The translations under genes were made by a program, and so were the position numbers. A DNA stretch of 64,000 nt from Xylocopa sonorina (Eukaryota; Arthropoda; Insecta; Hymenoptera; Apidae). A model generated the notes under the pieces. That model was given only the letters and a program-made list of their open reading frames with translations, searched no databases and had not been told where the DNA came from. The DNA is taken from positions 5,076,033 to 5,140,032 of the forward strand of contig NC_135194.1 of the NCBI RefSeq assembly GCF_050948175.1. The letters run 5' to 3'. Shown piece after piece: positions 20,101-34,200 of the stretch (positions within the stretch are counted from its first letter, which is position 1; each line of letters begins with the position of its first letter).

Positions 20101-21357
20101 TCGCATCTCATTTCTATGTTTCATGTTAAGATATAATATTCATTGCGAAGTGTTATTTATTCCTCGTCTACACTTCAAATGAATGTAAATGCGACACTTC
20201 CTTGCAAGGAAATAGCGTTTGCAGATGTCTAGGTATCGTTGCGATAGAGTTCTAATGCTTCTTAAAACGCGATATCGCATCTCATTTCTATGTTTCATGG
20301 TAAGATATAATATTCATTGCGAAGTGTTATGCATTCCTCGTCTACGATTCAAATGAATGTAAATGCGACACTTCCTTGCAAGGAAATAGCGTTTGCAGAT
20401 GTCTACGTATCGTAGCAATAGAGTTCTTATGATTCTTAAAACGCGATGTCGCATCTCATTTTTATGTTTCATGGTAAGATATAATATGATTTGCGAAGTG
20501 TTATGTATTCCTCGTCTACACATCAAGTGAATGTAAATGCGACACTTCCTTGCAAGGATATAGCGTTTGCTGATGTCTACCTATCGTAGCAATAGGGTTC
20601 TAATGCTTCTTAAAACGCGATATCGCATCTCATTTCTATGTTTCATGGTAAGATTTAATATGATTTGCGAAGTGTCATGTATTCCTCGTGTACACTTCAA
20701 ATGAATGTGAATGCGACACTTCCTCGCTAGGAAATAGCGTTTGCAGATGTCTACGTATCGTAGCAATAGAGTTCTTATGATTCTTAAAACGCGATATCGC
20801 ATCTCATTTCTATGGATCATGGTAAGATATAATATGATTTGCGAAGTGTTATGTTTTCCTCGTCTACGCTTCAAATGAATGTAAATGCGACACTTCCTTG
20901 CTAGGAAACAGCGTCTGCAGATGTCTAGGTATCGTAGCGATAGAGTTCTAATGCTTCTTAAAACGAGATATGGTATCTCATTTCTATGTTTCATGGTAAG
21001 ATATAATATGATTTGCGAATTGTTATGTATTCCTCGTCTACACTTCAAATGAATGTAAATGCGACACTTCCTTGCTAGGAAATAGCGTCGGCAGATGTCT
21101 AGGTATCGTAGCGATAGAGTTCTAATACTTCTTAAAACGCGATATCGCATCTCATTTCTATGTTTCATGGTAAGATATAATATGATTTGCGAAGTGTTAT
21201 TTATTCCTCGTCTACACTTCAAATGAATGTAAATGCGACACTTCCTTGCAAGGAAAGAGCGTTTGCAGATGTCTAGGTATCGTAGCGATAAAGTTCTAAT
21301 GCTTCTTAGAACGAAATATTGCATTTCATATTTATGTTTCATGATAAGATATAATAT

Positions 21358-22749
21358 TCATTGCGAAGTGTTATGCATTCCTCGTCTACGATTCAAATGA
21401 ATGTAAATGCGACACTTCCTTGCAAGGAAATAGCGTTTGCAGATGTCTAGGTATCGTTGCAATAGAGTTCTAATGCTTCTTAAAACGCTATATCGCATCT
21501 CATTTCTATGTTTCATGGTAAGATATAATATGATTTGCGAAGTGTTATGTATTCCTCGTCTACACTTCAAATGAATGTAAATGCGACACTTCCTTGCAAG
21601 GAAATAGCGTTTGCAGATGTCTACCTATCGTAGCAATAGAGTTCTAATGCTTCTTAAAACGCGATATCGCATCCCATTTCTATGTTTCATGGTAAGATAT
21701 AATATGATTTGCGAAGTGTTATGTATTCCTCGTCTGCACTTCAAATGAATGTAAATGCGACACTTCCTTGCAAGGAAATAGCGTTTGCAGATGTCTACGT
21801 ATCGTAGCAATAGAGTTCTTATGATTCTTAAAACGCGATATCGCATCTCATTTCTATGTTTCATGGTAAGATATAATATGATTTGCGAAGTGTTATTTAT
21901 TCCTCGTCTACACTTCAAATGAATGTAAATGCGACACTTCCTTGCAAGGAAAGAGCGTTTGCAGATGTCTAGGTATCGTAGCGATAAAGTTCTAATGCTT
22001 CTTAGAACGAAATATTGCATTTCATATTTATGTTTCATGATAAGATATAATATTCATTGCAAAGTGTTATGCATTCCTCGTCTACGATTCAAATGAATGT
22101 AAATGCGACACTTCCTTGCAAGGAAATAGCGTTTGCAGATGTCTAGGTATCGTAGCAATAGAGTTCTAATGCTTCTTAAAACGCTATATCGCATCTCATT
22201 TCTATGTTTCATGGTAAGATATAATATGATTTGCGAAGTGTTAAGTATTCCTCGTCTACACTTCAAATGAATGTAAATGCGACACTTCCTTGCAAGGAAA
22301 TAGCGTTTGCAGATGTCTACCTATCGTAGCAATAGAGTTCTAATGCTTCTTAAAACGCGATATCGCATCTCATTTCTATGTTTCATGGTAAGATATAATA
22401 TGATTTGCGAAGTGTTATGTATTCCTCGTCTGCACTTCAAATGAATGTAAATGCGACACTTCCTTGCAAGGAAATAGCGTTTGCAGATGTCTACGTATCG
22501 TAGCAATAGAGTTCTTATGATTCGTAAAACGCGATATCGCATCTCATTTCTATGTTTCATGGTAAGATATAATATGATTTGCGAAGTGTTATTTATTCCT
22601 CGTCTACACTTCAAATGAATGTAAATGCGACACTTCCTTGCAAGGAAAGAGCGTTTGCAGATGTCTAGGTATCGTAGCGATAAAGTTCTAATGCTTCTTA
22701 GAACGAAATATTGCATTTCATATTTATGTTTCATGATAAGATATAATAT
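21358..22749. repeat. Four-monomer (696 bp) higher-order repeat, two tandem copies
   Basis: The 696 bp from 21358 recurs at 22054 with only a few substitutions (for example GAAGT/AAAGT near 22059 and CATCCCATT/CATCTCATT). Each copy holds four distinct monomer types in the same order, including the marker AACGAAATATTGCATTTCATATTTATG. Related copies start near 28236, 28932, 40669 and 45193. Confidence 0.75.
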
Positions 22750-25231
22750 TCATTGCGAAGTGTTATGCATTCCTCGTCTACGATTCAAATGAATGTAAAT
22801 GCGACACTTCCTTGCAAGGAAATAGCGTTTGCAGATGTCTACGTATCGTAGTAATAGAGTTCTTATGATTCTTAAAACGCGATATAGCATCTCATTTCTA
22901 TGTTTCATGGTAAGATATAATATGATTTGCGAAGTGTTATTTATTCCTCGTCTACACTTCAAATGAATGTAAATGCGACACTTCCTTGCAAGGAAATAGC
23001 GTTTGCAGATGTCTAGGTATCGTAGCGATAGAGTTCTAATGCTTCTAAAACGAGATATTGCATTTCATATCTATGTTTCATGATAAGATATAATATTCAT
23101 TGCGAAGTGTTATGCATACCTCGTCTACGATTCAAATGAATGTAAATGCGACACTTCCTTGCATGGAAATAGCGTTTGCAGACGTCTAGGTATCGTAGCA
23201 ATAGAGTTCTAATGCTTCTTAGAACGCGATATCGCATCTCATTTCTATGTTTCATGGTAAGATATAATATGAATTGCGAAGTGTTATGTATTCCTCGTCT
23301 GCACTTCAAATGAATGTAAATGCGACACTTCCTTGCTAGGAAATAGCGTCTGCAGATGTCTAGGTATCATAGCGATAGAGTTCTAATGCTTCTTAAAACG
23401 TGATATTGCATCTCATATCTATGTTTCATGATGAGATATAATATGATTTGCGAAGTGTTATGTATTCCTCGTCTACACTTCATATGAATGTAAATGCGAC
23501 ACTTCCTTGCAAGGAAATATCGTTTGCAGATGTCTACCTATCGTAGCAATAGGGTTCTAATGCTTCTTAAAACGCGATATCGCATCTCATTTCTATGTTT
23601 CATGGTAAGATATAATATGATTTGCGAAGTGTTATGTATTCCTCGTCTACACTTCAAATGAATGTGAATGCGACACTTCCTCGCTAGGAAATAGCGTTTG
23701 CAGATGTCTACGTATCGTAGCAATAGAGTTCTTATGATTCTTAAAACGCGATATCGCATCTCATTTCTATGTTTCATGGTAAGATATAATATGATTTGCG
23801 AAGTGTTATTTATTCCTCGTCTACACTTCAAATGAATGTAAATCCGACACTTCCTTGCAAGGAAAGAGCGTTTGCAGATGTCTAGGTATCGTAGCGATAA
23901 AGTTCTAATGCTTCTTAAAACGAAATATTGCATTTCATATTTATGTTTCATGATAAGATATAATATTCATTGCGAAGTGTTATGTATTCCTCGTCTACAC
24001 TTCAAATGAACGTAAATGCGACACTTCCTTGCAAGGAAATAGCGTTTGCAGATGTCTACCTATCGTAGCAATAGGGTTCTAATGATTCTTAAAACGCGAT
24101 ATCGCATCTCATTTCTATGTTTCATGGTAAGATATAATATGATTTGCGAAGTGTTATGTATTCCTCGTCTACACTTCAAATGAATGTAAATGCGACTCTT
24201 CCTTGCTAGGAAATAGCGTCTGCAGATGTCTAGGTATCGTAGCGATAGAGTTCTAATGCTTCCTAAAACGAGATATTGCATCTCATATCTATGTTTCATG
24301 ATAAGATATAATATTCATTGCGAAGTGTTATGCATTCCTCGTCTACGATTCAAATGAATGTAAATGCGACACTTCCTTGCAAGGAAATAGCGTTTGCAGA
24401 TGTCTAGGTATCGTAGCAATAGAGTTCTAATGCTTCTTAAAACGCTATATCGCATCTCATTTCTATGTTTCATGGTAAGTTATAATATGATTTGCGAAGT
24501 GTTATGTATTCCTCGTCTACACTTCAAATGAATGTAAATGCGACACTTCCTTGCAAGGAAATAGCGTTTGCAGATGTCTACCTATCGTAGCAATAGAGTT
24601 CTAATGCTTCTTAAAACGCGATATCGCATCTCATTTCTATGTTTCATGGTAAGATATAATATGATTTGCGAAGTGTTATGTATTCCTCGTCTGCACTTCA
24701 AATGAATGTAAATGCGACACTTCCTTGCAAGGAAATAGCGTTTGCAGATGTCTACGTATCGTAGCAATAGAGTTCTTATGATTCTTAAAACGCGATATCG
24801 CATCTCATTTCTATGTTTCATGGTAAGATATAATATGATTTGCGAAGTGTTATTTATTCCTCGTCTACACTTCAAATGAATGTAAATGCGACACTTCCTT
24901 GCAAGGAAAGAGCGTTTGCAGATGTCTAGGTATCGTAGCGATAAAGTTCTAATGCTTCTTAGAACGAAATATTGCATTTCATATTTATGTTTCATGATAA
25001 GATATAATATTCATTGCGAAGTGTTATGCATTCCTCGTCTACGATTCAAATGAATGTAAATGCGACACTTCCTTGCAAGGAAATAGCGTTTGCAGATGTC
25101 TAGGTATCGTAGCAATAGAGTTCTAATGCTTCTTAAAACGCTATATCGCATCTCATTTCTATGTTTCATGGTAAGATATAATATGATTTGCGAAGTGTTA
25201 TGTATTCCTCGTCTACACTTCAAATGAATGT

Positions 25232-25235
25232 AAAT
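25232..25235. other. Uninterrupted paralogue of the element 3 insertion site
   Basis: The AAAT here lies in a monomer whose left side equals the left flank of element 3 (47106-47330) and whose right side equals its right flank. The right side includes GACAATTCC, which I found only here and at 56217-56225; other monomers read GACACTTCC. It is therefore the pre-insertion sequence, kept in a duplicate of the locus. Confidence 0.85.
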
Positions 25236-28200
25236 GCGACAATTCCTTGCAAGGAAATAGCGTTTGCAGATGTCTACCTATCGTAGCAATAGAGTTCTAA
25301 TGCTTCCTAAAACGAGATATTGCATCTCATATCTATGTTTCATGATAAGATATAATATTCATTGCGAAGTGTTATGCATTCCTCGTCTACGATTCAAATG
25401 AATGTAAATGCGACACTTCCTTGCAAGGAAATAGCGTTTGCAGATGTCTACGTATCGTAGCAATAGAGTTCTTATGATTCTTAAAACGCGATATCGCATC
25501 TCATTTCTATGGTTCATGGTAAGATATAATATGATTTGCGAATTGTTATGTATTCCTCGTCTACACTTCAAATGAATGTAAATGCGACACTTCCTTGCTA
25601 GGAAATAGCGTCTGCAGAAGTCTAGGTATCGTAGCGATAGAGATCTAATACTTCTTAAAACGCGATATCGCATCTCATTTCTATGTTTCATGGTAAGATA
25701 TAATATGATTTGCGAAGTGTTATGTATTCCTCGTCTACACATCAAATGAATGTAAATGCGACACTTCCTTGCAAGGATATAGCGTTTGCAGATGTCTACC
25801 TATCGTAGCAATAGGGTTCTAATGCTTCTTAAAACGCGATATCGCATCTCATTTCTATGTTTCATGGTAAGATTTAATATGATTTGCGAAGTGTCATGTA
25901 TTCCTCGTGTACACTTCAAATGAATGTGAATGCGACACTTCCTCGCTAGGAAATAGCGTTTGCAGATGTCTACGTATCGTAGCAATAGAGTTCTTATGAT
26001 TCTTAAAACGCGATATCGCATCTAATTTCTATGGATCATGGTAAGATATAATATGATTTGCGAAGTGTTATGTTTTCCTCGTCTACGCTTCAAATGAATG
26101 TAAATGCGACACTTCCTTGCTAGGAAACAGCGTCTGCAGATGTCTACGTATCGTAGCAATAGAGTTCTTATGATTCTTAAAACGCGATATCGCATCTAAT
26201 TTCTATGGATCATGGTAAGATATAATATGATTTGCGAAGTGTTATGTTTTCCTCGTCTACGCTTCAAATGAATGTAAATGCGACACTTCCTTGCTAGGAA
26301 ACAGCGTCTGCAGATGTCTAGGTATCGTAGCGATAGAGTTCTAATGCTTCTTAAAACGAGATATGGTATCTCATTTCTATGTTTCATGGTAAGATATAAT
26401 ATGATTTGCGAATTGTTATGTATTCCTCGTCTACACTTCAAATGAATGTAAATGCGACACTTCCTTGCTAGGAAATAGCGTCGGCAGATGTCTAGGTATC
26501 GTAGCGATAGAGTTCTAATGCTTCTTAAAACGAGATATTGCATCTCATATCTATGTTTCATGATAAGATATAATATTCATTGCGAAGTGTTATGCATTCC
26601 TCGTCTACGATTCAAATGAATGTAAATGCGACACTTCCTTGCAAGGAAATAGCGTTTGCAGATGTCTAGGTATCGTAGCAATAGAGTTCTAATGCTCCTT
26701 AAAACGCAATATCGCACCTCATTTCTATGTTTCATGGTAAGATATAATATGATTTGCGAAGTGTTATGTATTCCTCGTCTGCACTTCAAATAAATGTAAA
26801 TGCGACACTTCCTTGCAAGGAAATAGCGTTTGCAGATGTCTAGGTATCGTTGCGATAGAGTTCTAATGCTTCTTAAAACGAGATATTGCATTTCATATCT
26901 ATGCTTCATGATAAGATATAATATTCATTGCGAAGTGTTATGCATTCCTCGTCTACGGTTCAAATGAATGTAAATGCGACACTTCCTTGCAAGGAAATAG
27001 CGTTTGCAGATGTCTAAGTATCGTAGCAATAGAGTTCTAATGCTTCTTAAAACGCGATATCGCATCTCATTTCTATGTTTCATGGTAAGATATAATACGA
27101 TTTGCGAAGTGTTATGTATTCCTCGTCTACACATCAAATGAATGTGAATGCGACACTTCCTCGCTAGGAAGTAGCGTTTGCAGAAATCTACGTATCGTAG
27201 CAATAGAGTTCTTATGATTCATAAAACACGATATCGCATCTCATTTCTATGTTTCATGGTAAGATATAATATAATTTGCGAAGTGTTATGTATTCCTCGT
27301 CTACGCTTCAAATGAATGTAAATGCGACACTTCCTTGCTAGGGAATGGCGTCTGCAGATGTCTAGGTATCGTAGCGATAGAGTTCTAATGCTTCTTAAAA
27401 CGAGATATTGCATCTCATATCTATGTTTCATGATAAGATATAATATTCATTGCGAAGTGTTATGCATTCCTCGTCTACGATTCAAATGAATGTAAATGCG
27501 ACACTTCCTTGCAAGGAAATAGCGTTTGCAGATGTCTACCTATCGTAGCAATAGGGTTCTAATGCTTCTTAAAACGCGATATCGCATCTCATTTCTATGT
27601 TTCATGGTAAGATTTAATATGATTTGCGAAGTGTCATGTATTCCTCGTGTACACTTCAAATGAATGTGAATGCGACACTTCCTCGCTAGGAAATAGCGTT
27701 TGCAGATGTCTACGTATCGTAGCAATAGTGTTCTTATGATTCTTAAAACGCGATATTGCATCTCATTTCTGTGTTTCATGGTAAGATATAATATGATTTG
27801 CGAAGTGTTATGTATTCCTCGTCTACACTTCAAATGAATGTAAATCCGACACTTCCTTGCTAGGAAATAGCGTCTGCAGATGTCTAGGTATCGTAGCGAT
27901 AGAGTTCTAATGCTTCTTAAAACGCGATATCGCATCTCATTTCTATGTTTCATGGTAAGATATAATATGATTTGCGAAGTGTTATTTATTCCTCGTCTAC
28001 ACTTCAAATGAATGTAAATCCGACACTTCCTTGCAAGGAAAGAGCGTTTGCAGATGTCTAGGTATCGTAGCGATAAAGTTCTAATGCTTCTTAAAACGAA
28101 ATATTGCATTTCATATTTATGTTTCATGATAAGATATAATATTCATTGCGAAGTGTTATGTATTCCTCGTCTACACTTCAAATGAATGTGAATGCGACAC

Positions 28201-31200
28201 TTCCTTGCAAGGAAATAGCGTTTGCAGATGTCTACCTATCGTAGCAATAGGGTTCTAATGCTTCTTAAAACGCGATATCGCATCTCATTTCTATGTTTCA
28301 TGGTAAGATATAATATGATTTGCGAAGTGTTATGTATTCCCCGTCTGCACTTCAAATGAATGTAAATGCGACACTTCCTTGCAAGGAAATAGCGTTTGCA
28401 GATGTCTACGTATCGTAGCAATAGAGTTCTTATGATTCTTAAAACGCGATATCGCATCTCATTTCTATGTTTCATGGTAAGATATAATATGATTTGCGAA
28501 GTGTTATTTATTCCTCGTCTACACTTCAAATGAATGTAAATGCGACACTTCCTTGCAAGGAAAGAGCGTTTGCAGATGTCTAGGTATCGTAGCGATAAAG
28601 TTCTAATGCTTCTTAGAACGAAATATTGCATTTCATATTTATGTTTCATGATAAGATATAATATTCATTGCGAAGTGTTATGCATTCCTCGTCTACGATT
28701 CAAATGAATGTAAATGCGACACTTCCTTGCAAGGAAATAGCGTTTGCAGATGTCTAGGTATCGTAGCAATAGAGTTCTAATGCTTCTTAAAACGCTATAT
28801 CGCATCTCATTTCTATGTTTCATGGTAAGATATAATATGATTTGCGAAGTGTTATGTATTCCTCGTCTACACTTCAAATGAATGTAAATGCGACACTTCC
28901 TTGCAAGGAAATAGCGTTTGCAGATGTCTACCTATCGTAGCAATAGAGTTCTAATGCTTCTTAAAACGCGATATCGCATCTCATTTCTATGTTTCATGGT
29001 AAGATATAATATGATTTGCGAAGTGTTATGTATTCCTCGTCTGCACTTCAAATGAATGTAAATGCGACACTTCCTTGCAAGGAAATAGCGTTTGCAGATG
29101 TCTACGTATCGTAGCAATAGAGTTCTTATGATTCTTAAAACGCGATATCGCATCTCATTTCTATGTTTCATGGTAAGTAATAATATGATTTGCGAAGTGT
29201 TATTTATTCCTCGTCTACACTTCAAATGAATGTAAATGCGACACTTCCTTGCAAGGAAAGAGCGTTTGCAGATGTCTAGGTATCGTAGCGATAAAGTTCT
29301 AATGCTTCTTAGAACGAAATATTGCATTTCATATTTATGTTTCATGATAAGATATAATATTCATTGCGAAGTGTTATGCATTCCTCGTCTACGATTCAAA
29401 TGAATGTAAATGCGACACTTCCTTGCAAGGAAATAGCGTTTGCAGATGTCTACGTATCGTAGTAATAGAGTTCTTATGATTCTTAAAACGCGATATAGCA
29501 TCTCATTTCTATGTTTCATGGTAAGATATAATATGATTTGCGAAGTGTTATTTATTCCTCGTCTACACTTCAAATGAATGTAAATGCGACACTTCCTTGC
29601 AAGGAAATAGCGTTTGCAGATGTCTAGGTATCGTAGCGATAGAGTTCTAATGCTTCTAAAACGAGATATTGCATTTCATATCTATGTTTCATGATAAGAT
29701 ATAATATTCATTGCGAAGTGTTATGCATACCTCGTCTACGATTCAAATGAATGTAAATGCGACACTTCCTTGCATGGAAATAGCGTTTGCAGACGTCTAG
29801 GTATCGTAGCAATAGAGTTCTAATGCTTCTTAGAACGCGATATCGCATCTCATTTCTATGTTTCATGGTAAGATATAATATGAATTGCGAAGTGTTATGT
29901 ATTCCTCGTCTGCACTTCAAATGAATGTAAATGCGACACTTCCTTGCTAGGAAATAGCGTCTGCAGATGTCTAGCTATCATAGCGATAGAGTTCTAATGC
30001 TTCTTAAAACGTGATATTGCATCTCATATCTATGTTTCATGATGAGATATAATATGATTTGCGAAGTGTTATGTATTCCTCGTCTACACTTCATATGAAT
30101 GTAAATGCGACACTTCCTTGCAAGGAAATATCGTTTGCAGATGTCTACCTATCGTAGCAATAGGGTTCTAATGCTTCTTAAAACGCGATATCGCATCTCA
30201 TTTCTATGGATCATGGTAAGATATAATTTGATTTGCGAAGTGTTATGTTTTCCTCGTCTACGCTTCAAATGAATGTAAATGCGACACTTCCTTGCTAGGA
30301 AACAGCGTCTGCAGATGTCTAGGTATCGTAGCGATAGAGTTCTAATGCTTCTTAAAATGAGATATGGTATCTCATTTCTATGTTTCATGGTAAGATATAA
30401 TATGATTTGCGAAGTGTTATGTATTCCTCGTCTACACTTCAAATGAATGTGAATGCGACACTTCCTTGCTAGGAAATAGCGTTTGCAGAAGTCTACGTAT
30501 CGTTGCAATAGAGTTCTTATGATTCTTAAAACGCGATATCGCATCTCATTGCTATGGTTCATGGTAAGATATAATATGATTTGCGAATTGTTATGTATTC
30601 CTCGTCTACACTTCAAATGAATGTAAATGCGACACTTCCTTGCTAGGAAATAACGTCTGCAGAAGTCTAGGTATCGTAGCGATAGAGTTCTAATGCTTCT
30701 TAAAACGAGATATTGCATCTCATATCTATGTTTCATGATAAGATATAATATGATTTGCGAAGTGTTATGTATTCCTCGTCTACACTTCAAATGAATGTAA
30801 ATGCGACACTTCCTTGCTAGGAAATAGCGTCTGCAGATGTCTAGGTATCGTAGGGATAGAGTTCTAATACTTCTTAAAACGCGATATCGCATCTCATTTC
30901 TATGTTTCATGGTAAGATATAATATGATTTGCGAAGTGTTATGTATTCCTCGTCTACACTTCATATGAATGTAAATGCGACACTTCCTTGCAAGGAAATA
31001 GCGTTTGCAGATGTCTACCTATCGTAGCAATAGGGTTCTAATGCTTCTTAAAACGCGATATCGCATCTCATTTCTATGTTTCATGTTAAGATATAATATG
31101 ATTTGCGAAGTGTTATGTATTCCTCGTCTACACTTCAAATGAATGTGAATGCGACACTTCCCCGCTAGGAAATAGCGTTTGCAGAAGTCTACGTATCGTA

Positions 31201-34200
31201 GCAATAGAGTTCTTATGATCCTTAAAACGCGATATCGCATCTCGTTTCTATGGTTCATGGTAAGATATAATATGATTTGCGAAGTGTTATGTATTCCTCG
31301 TCTACACTTCAAATGAATGTAAATGCGACACTTCCTTGCAAGGGAATAGCGATTGCAGATGTCTACCTATTGTAGCAATAGGGTTCTAATGCTTCTTAAA
31401 ACGCGATATCGCATCTCATTTTATGTTTCATGGTAAGATATAATATTCATTGCGAAGTGTTATGCATTCCTCGTCTACGATTCAAATGAATGTAAATGCG
31501 ACACTTCCTTGCAAGGAAATAGCGTTTGCAGATGGCTACGTATCGTAGCAATAGAGTTCTTATGATTCTTAAAACGCGATATCGCATCTCATTTCTATGT
31601 TTCATGGTAAGATTTAATATGATTTGCGAAGAGTCATGTATTCCTCGTCTACGCTTCAAATGAATGTAAATGCGACACTTCCTTGCTGGGAAACAGCGTC
31701 TGCAGATGTCTAGGTATCGTAGCGATAGAGTTCTAATGCTTCTTAAAACGAGATATGGTATCTCATTTCTATGTTTCATGGTAAGATATAATATGATTTG
31801 CGAAGTGTTATGTATTCCTCGTCTACACTTCATATGAATGTAAATGCGACACTTCCTTGCAAGGAAATAGCGTTTGCAGATGTCTACCTATCGTAGCAAT
31901 AGGGTTCTAATGCTTCTTAAAACGCGATATCATATCTCATTTCTATGTTTCATGTTAAGATATAATATGATTTGCGAAGTGTTATGTATTCCTCGTCTAC
32001 ACTTCAAATGAATGTAAATGCGGCACTTCCTTGCTAGGAAATAGCGTCTGCAGATGTCTAGGTATCGTAGCGATAGAGTTCTTATGATCCTTAAAACGCG
32101 ATATCGCATCTCGTTTCTATGGTTCATGGTAAGATATAATATGATTTGCGAAGTGTTATGTATTCCTCGTCTACACTTCAAATGAATGTGAATGCGACAC
32201 TTCCCCGCTAGGAAATAGCGTTTGCAGAAGTCTACGTATCGTAGCAATAGAGTTCTTATGATCCTTAAAACGCGATATCGCATCTCGTTTCTATGGTTCA
32301 TGGTAAGATATAATATGATTTGCGAAGTGTCACGTATTCCTCGTCTACGCTTCAAATGAATGTAAATGCGACACTTCCTTGCTAGGAAATAGCGTCTGCA
32401 GATGTCTACGTATCGTAGCAATAGGGTTCTAATGCTTCTTAAAACGCGATATGGTATCTCATTTCTATGTTTCATGGTAAGATATAATATGATTTGCGAA
32501 GTGTTATGTATTCCTCGTCTACACTTCAAGTGAATGTGAATGCGACACTTCCTCGCTAGGAAATAGCGTTTGCAGAAGTCTACGTATCGTTGCAATAGAG
32601 TTCTTATTATTCTTAAAACGCGATATCGCATCTCATTGCTATGGTTCATGGTAAGATATAATATGATTTGCGAATTGTTATGTATTCCTCGTCTACACTT
32701 CAAATGAATGTAAATGCGACACTTCCTTGCTAGGAAATAGCGTCTGCAGAAGTCTAGGTATCGTAGCGATAGAGTTCTAATGCTTCTTAAAACGAGATAT
32801 TGCATCTCATATCTATGTTTCATGATAAGATATAATATGATTTGCGAAGTGTTATGTATTCCTCGTCTACACTTCAAATGAATGTAAATGCGGCACTTCC
32901 TTGCTAGGAAATAGCGTCTGCAGATGTCTAGGTATCGTAGCGATAGAGTTCTTATGATCCTTAAAACGCGATATCGCATCTCGTTTCTATGGTTCATGGT
33001 AAGATATAATATGATTTGCGAAGTGTTATGTATTCCTCGTCTACAATTCAAATGAATGTAAATGCGACACTTCCTTGCAAGGAAATAGCGTTTGCAGATG
33101 TCTACCTATCGTAGCAATAGGGTTCTAATGCTTCTTAAAACGCGATATCGCATCTCATTTCTATGTTTCATGGTAAGATATAATATTCATTGCGAAGTGT
33201 TATGCATTCCTCGTCTACGATTCAAATGAATGTAAATGCGACACTTCCTTGCAAGGAAATAGCGTTTGCAGATGTCTACGTATCGTAGCAATAGAGTTCT
33301 TATGATTCTTAAAACGCGATATCGCATTTCATTTCTATGTTTCATGGTAAGATTTAACATGATTTGCGAAGTGTCATGTATTCCTCGTCTACACTTCAAA
33401 TGAATGTGAATGCGACACTTCCTCGCTAGGAAATAGCGTTTGCAGATGTCTACGTATCGTAGCAATAGAGCTCTTATGGTTCTTAAAACGCGATATCGCA
33501 TCTCATTTCTATGGTTCATGGTAAGATATAATATGATTTGCGAAGTGTTATGTATTCCTCGTCTACACTTCAAATGAATGTAAATGCGACACTTCCTTGC
33601 TAGGAAATAGCGTCTGCAGATGTCTAGGTATCGTAGCGATAGAGTTCTAATACTTCTTAAAACGCGATATCGCATCTCATTTCTATGTTTCATGGTAAGA
33701 TATAATATGATTTGCGAAGTGTTATGTATTCCTCGTCTACACTTCATATGAATGTAAATGCGACACTTCCTTGCAAGGAAATAGCGTTTGCAGATGTCTA
33801 CCTATCGTAGCAATAGGGTTCTAATGCTTCTTAAAACGCGATATCGCATCTCATTTCTATGTTTCATGTTAAGATATAATATGATTTGCGAAGTGTTATG
33901 TATTCCTCGTCTACACTTCAAATGAATGTGAATGCGACACTTCCCCGCTAGGAAATAGCGTTTGCAGAAGTCTACCTATCGTAGCAATAGAGTTCTTATG
34001 ATTCTTAAAACGCGATATTGCATCTCATTTCTATGGTTCATGGTAAGATATAATATGATTTGCGAAGTATTATGTATTCCTCGTCTACACTTCAAATGAA
34101 TGTAAATGCGACACTTGCTTGCTAGGAAATAGCGTCTGCAGATGTCTAGCTATCATAGCGATAGAGTTCTAATGCTTCTTAAAACGTGATATTGCATCTC

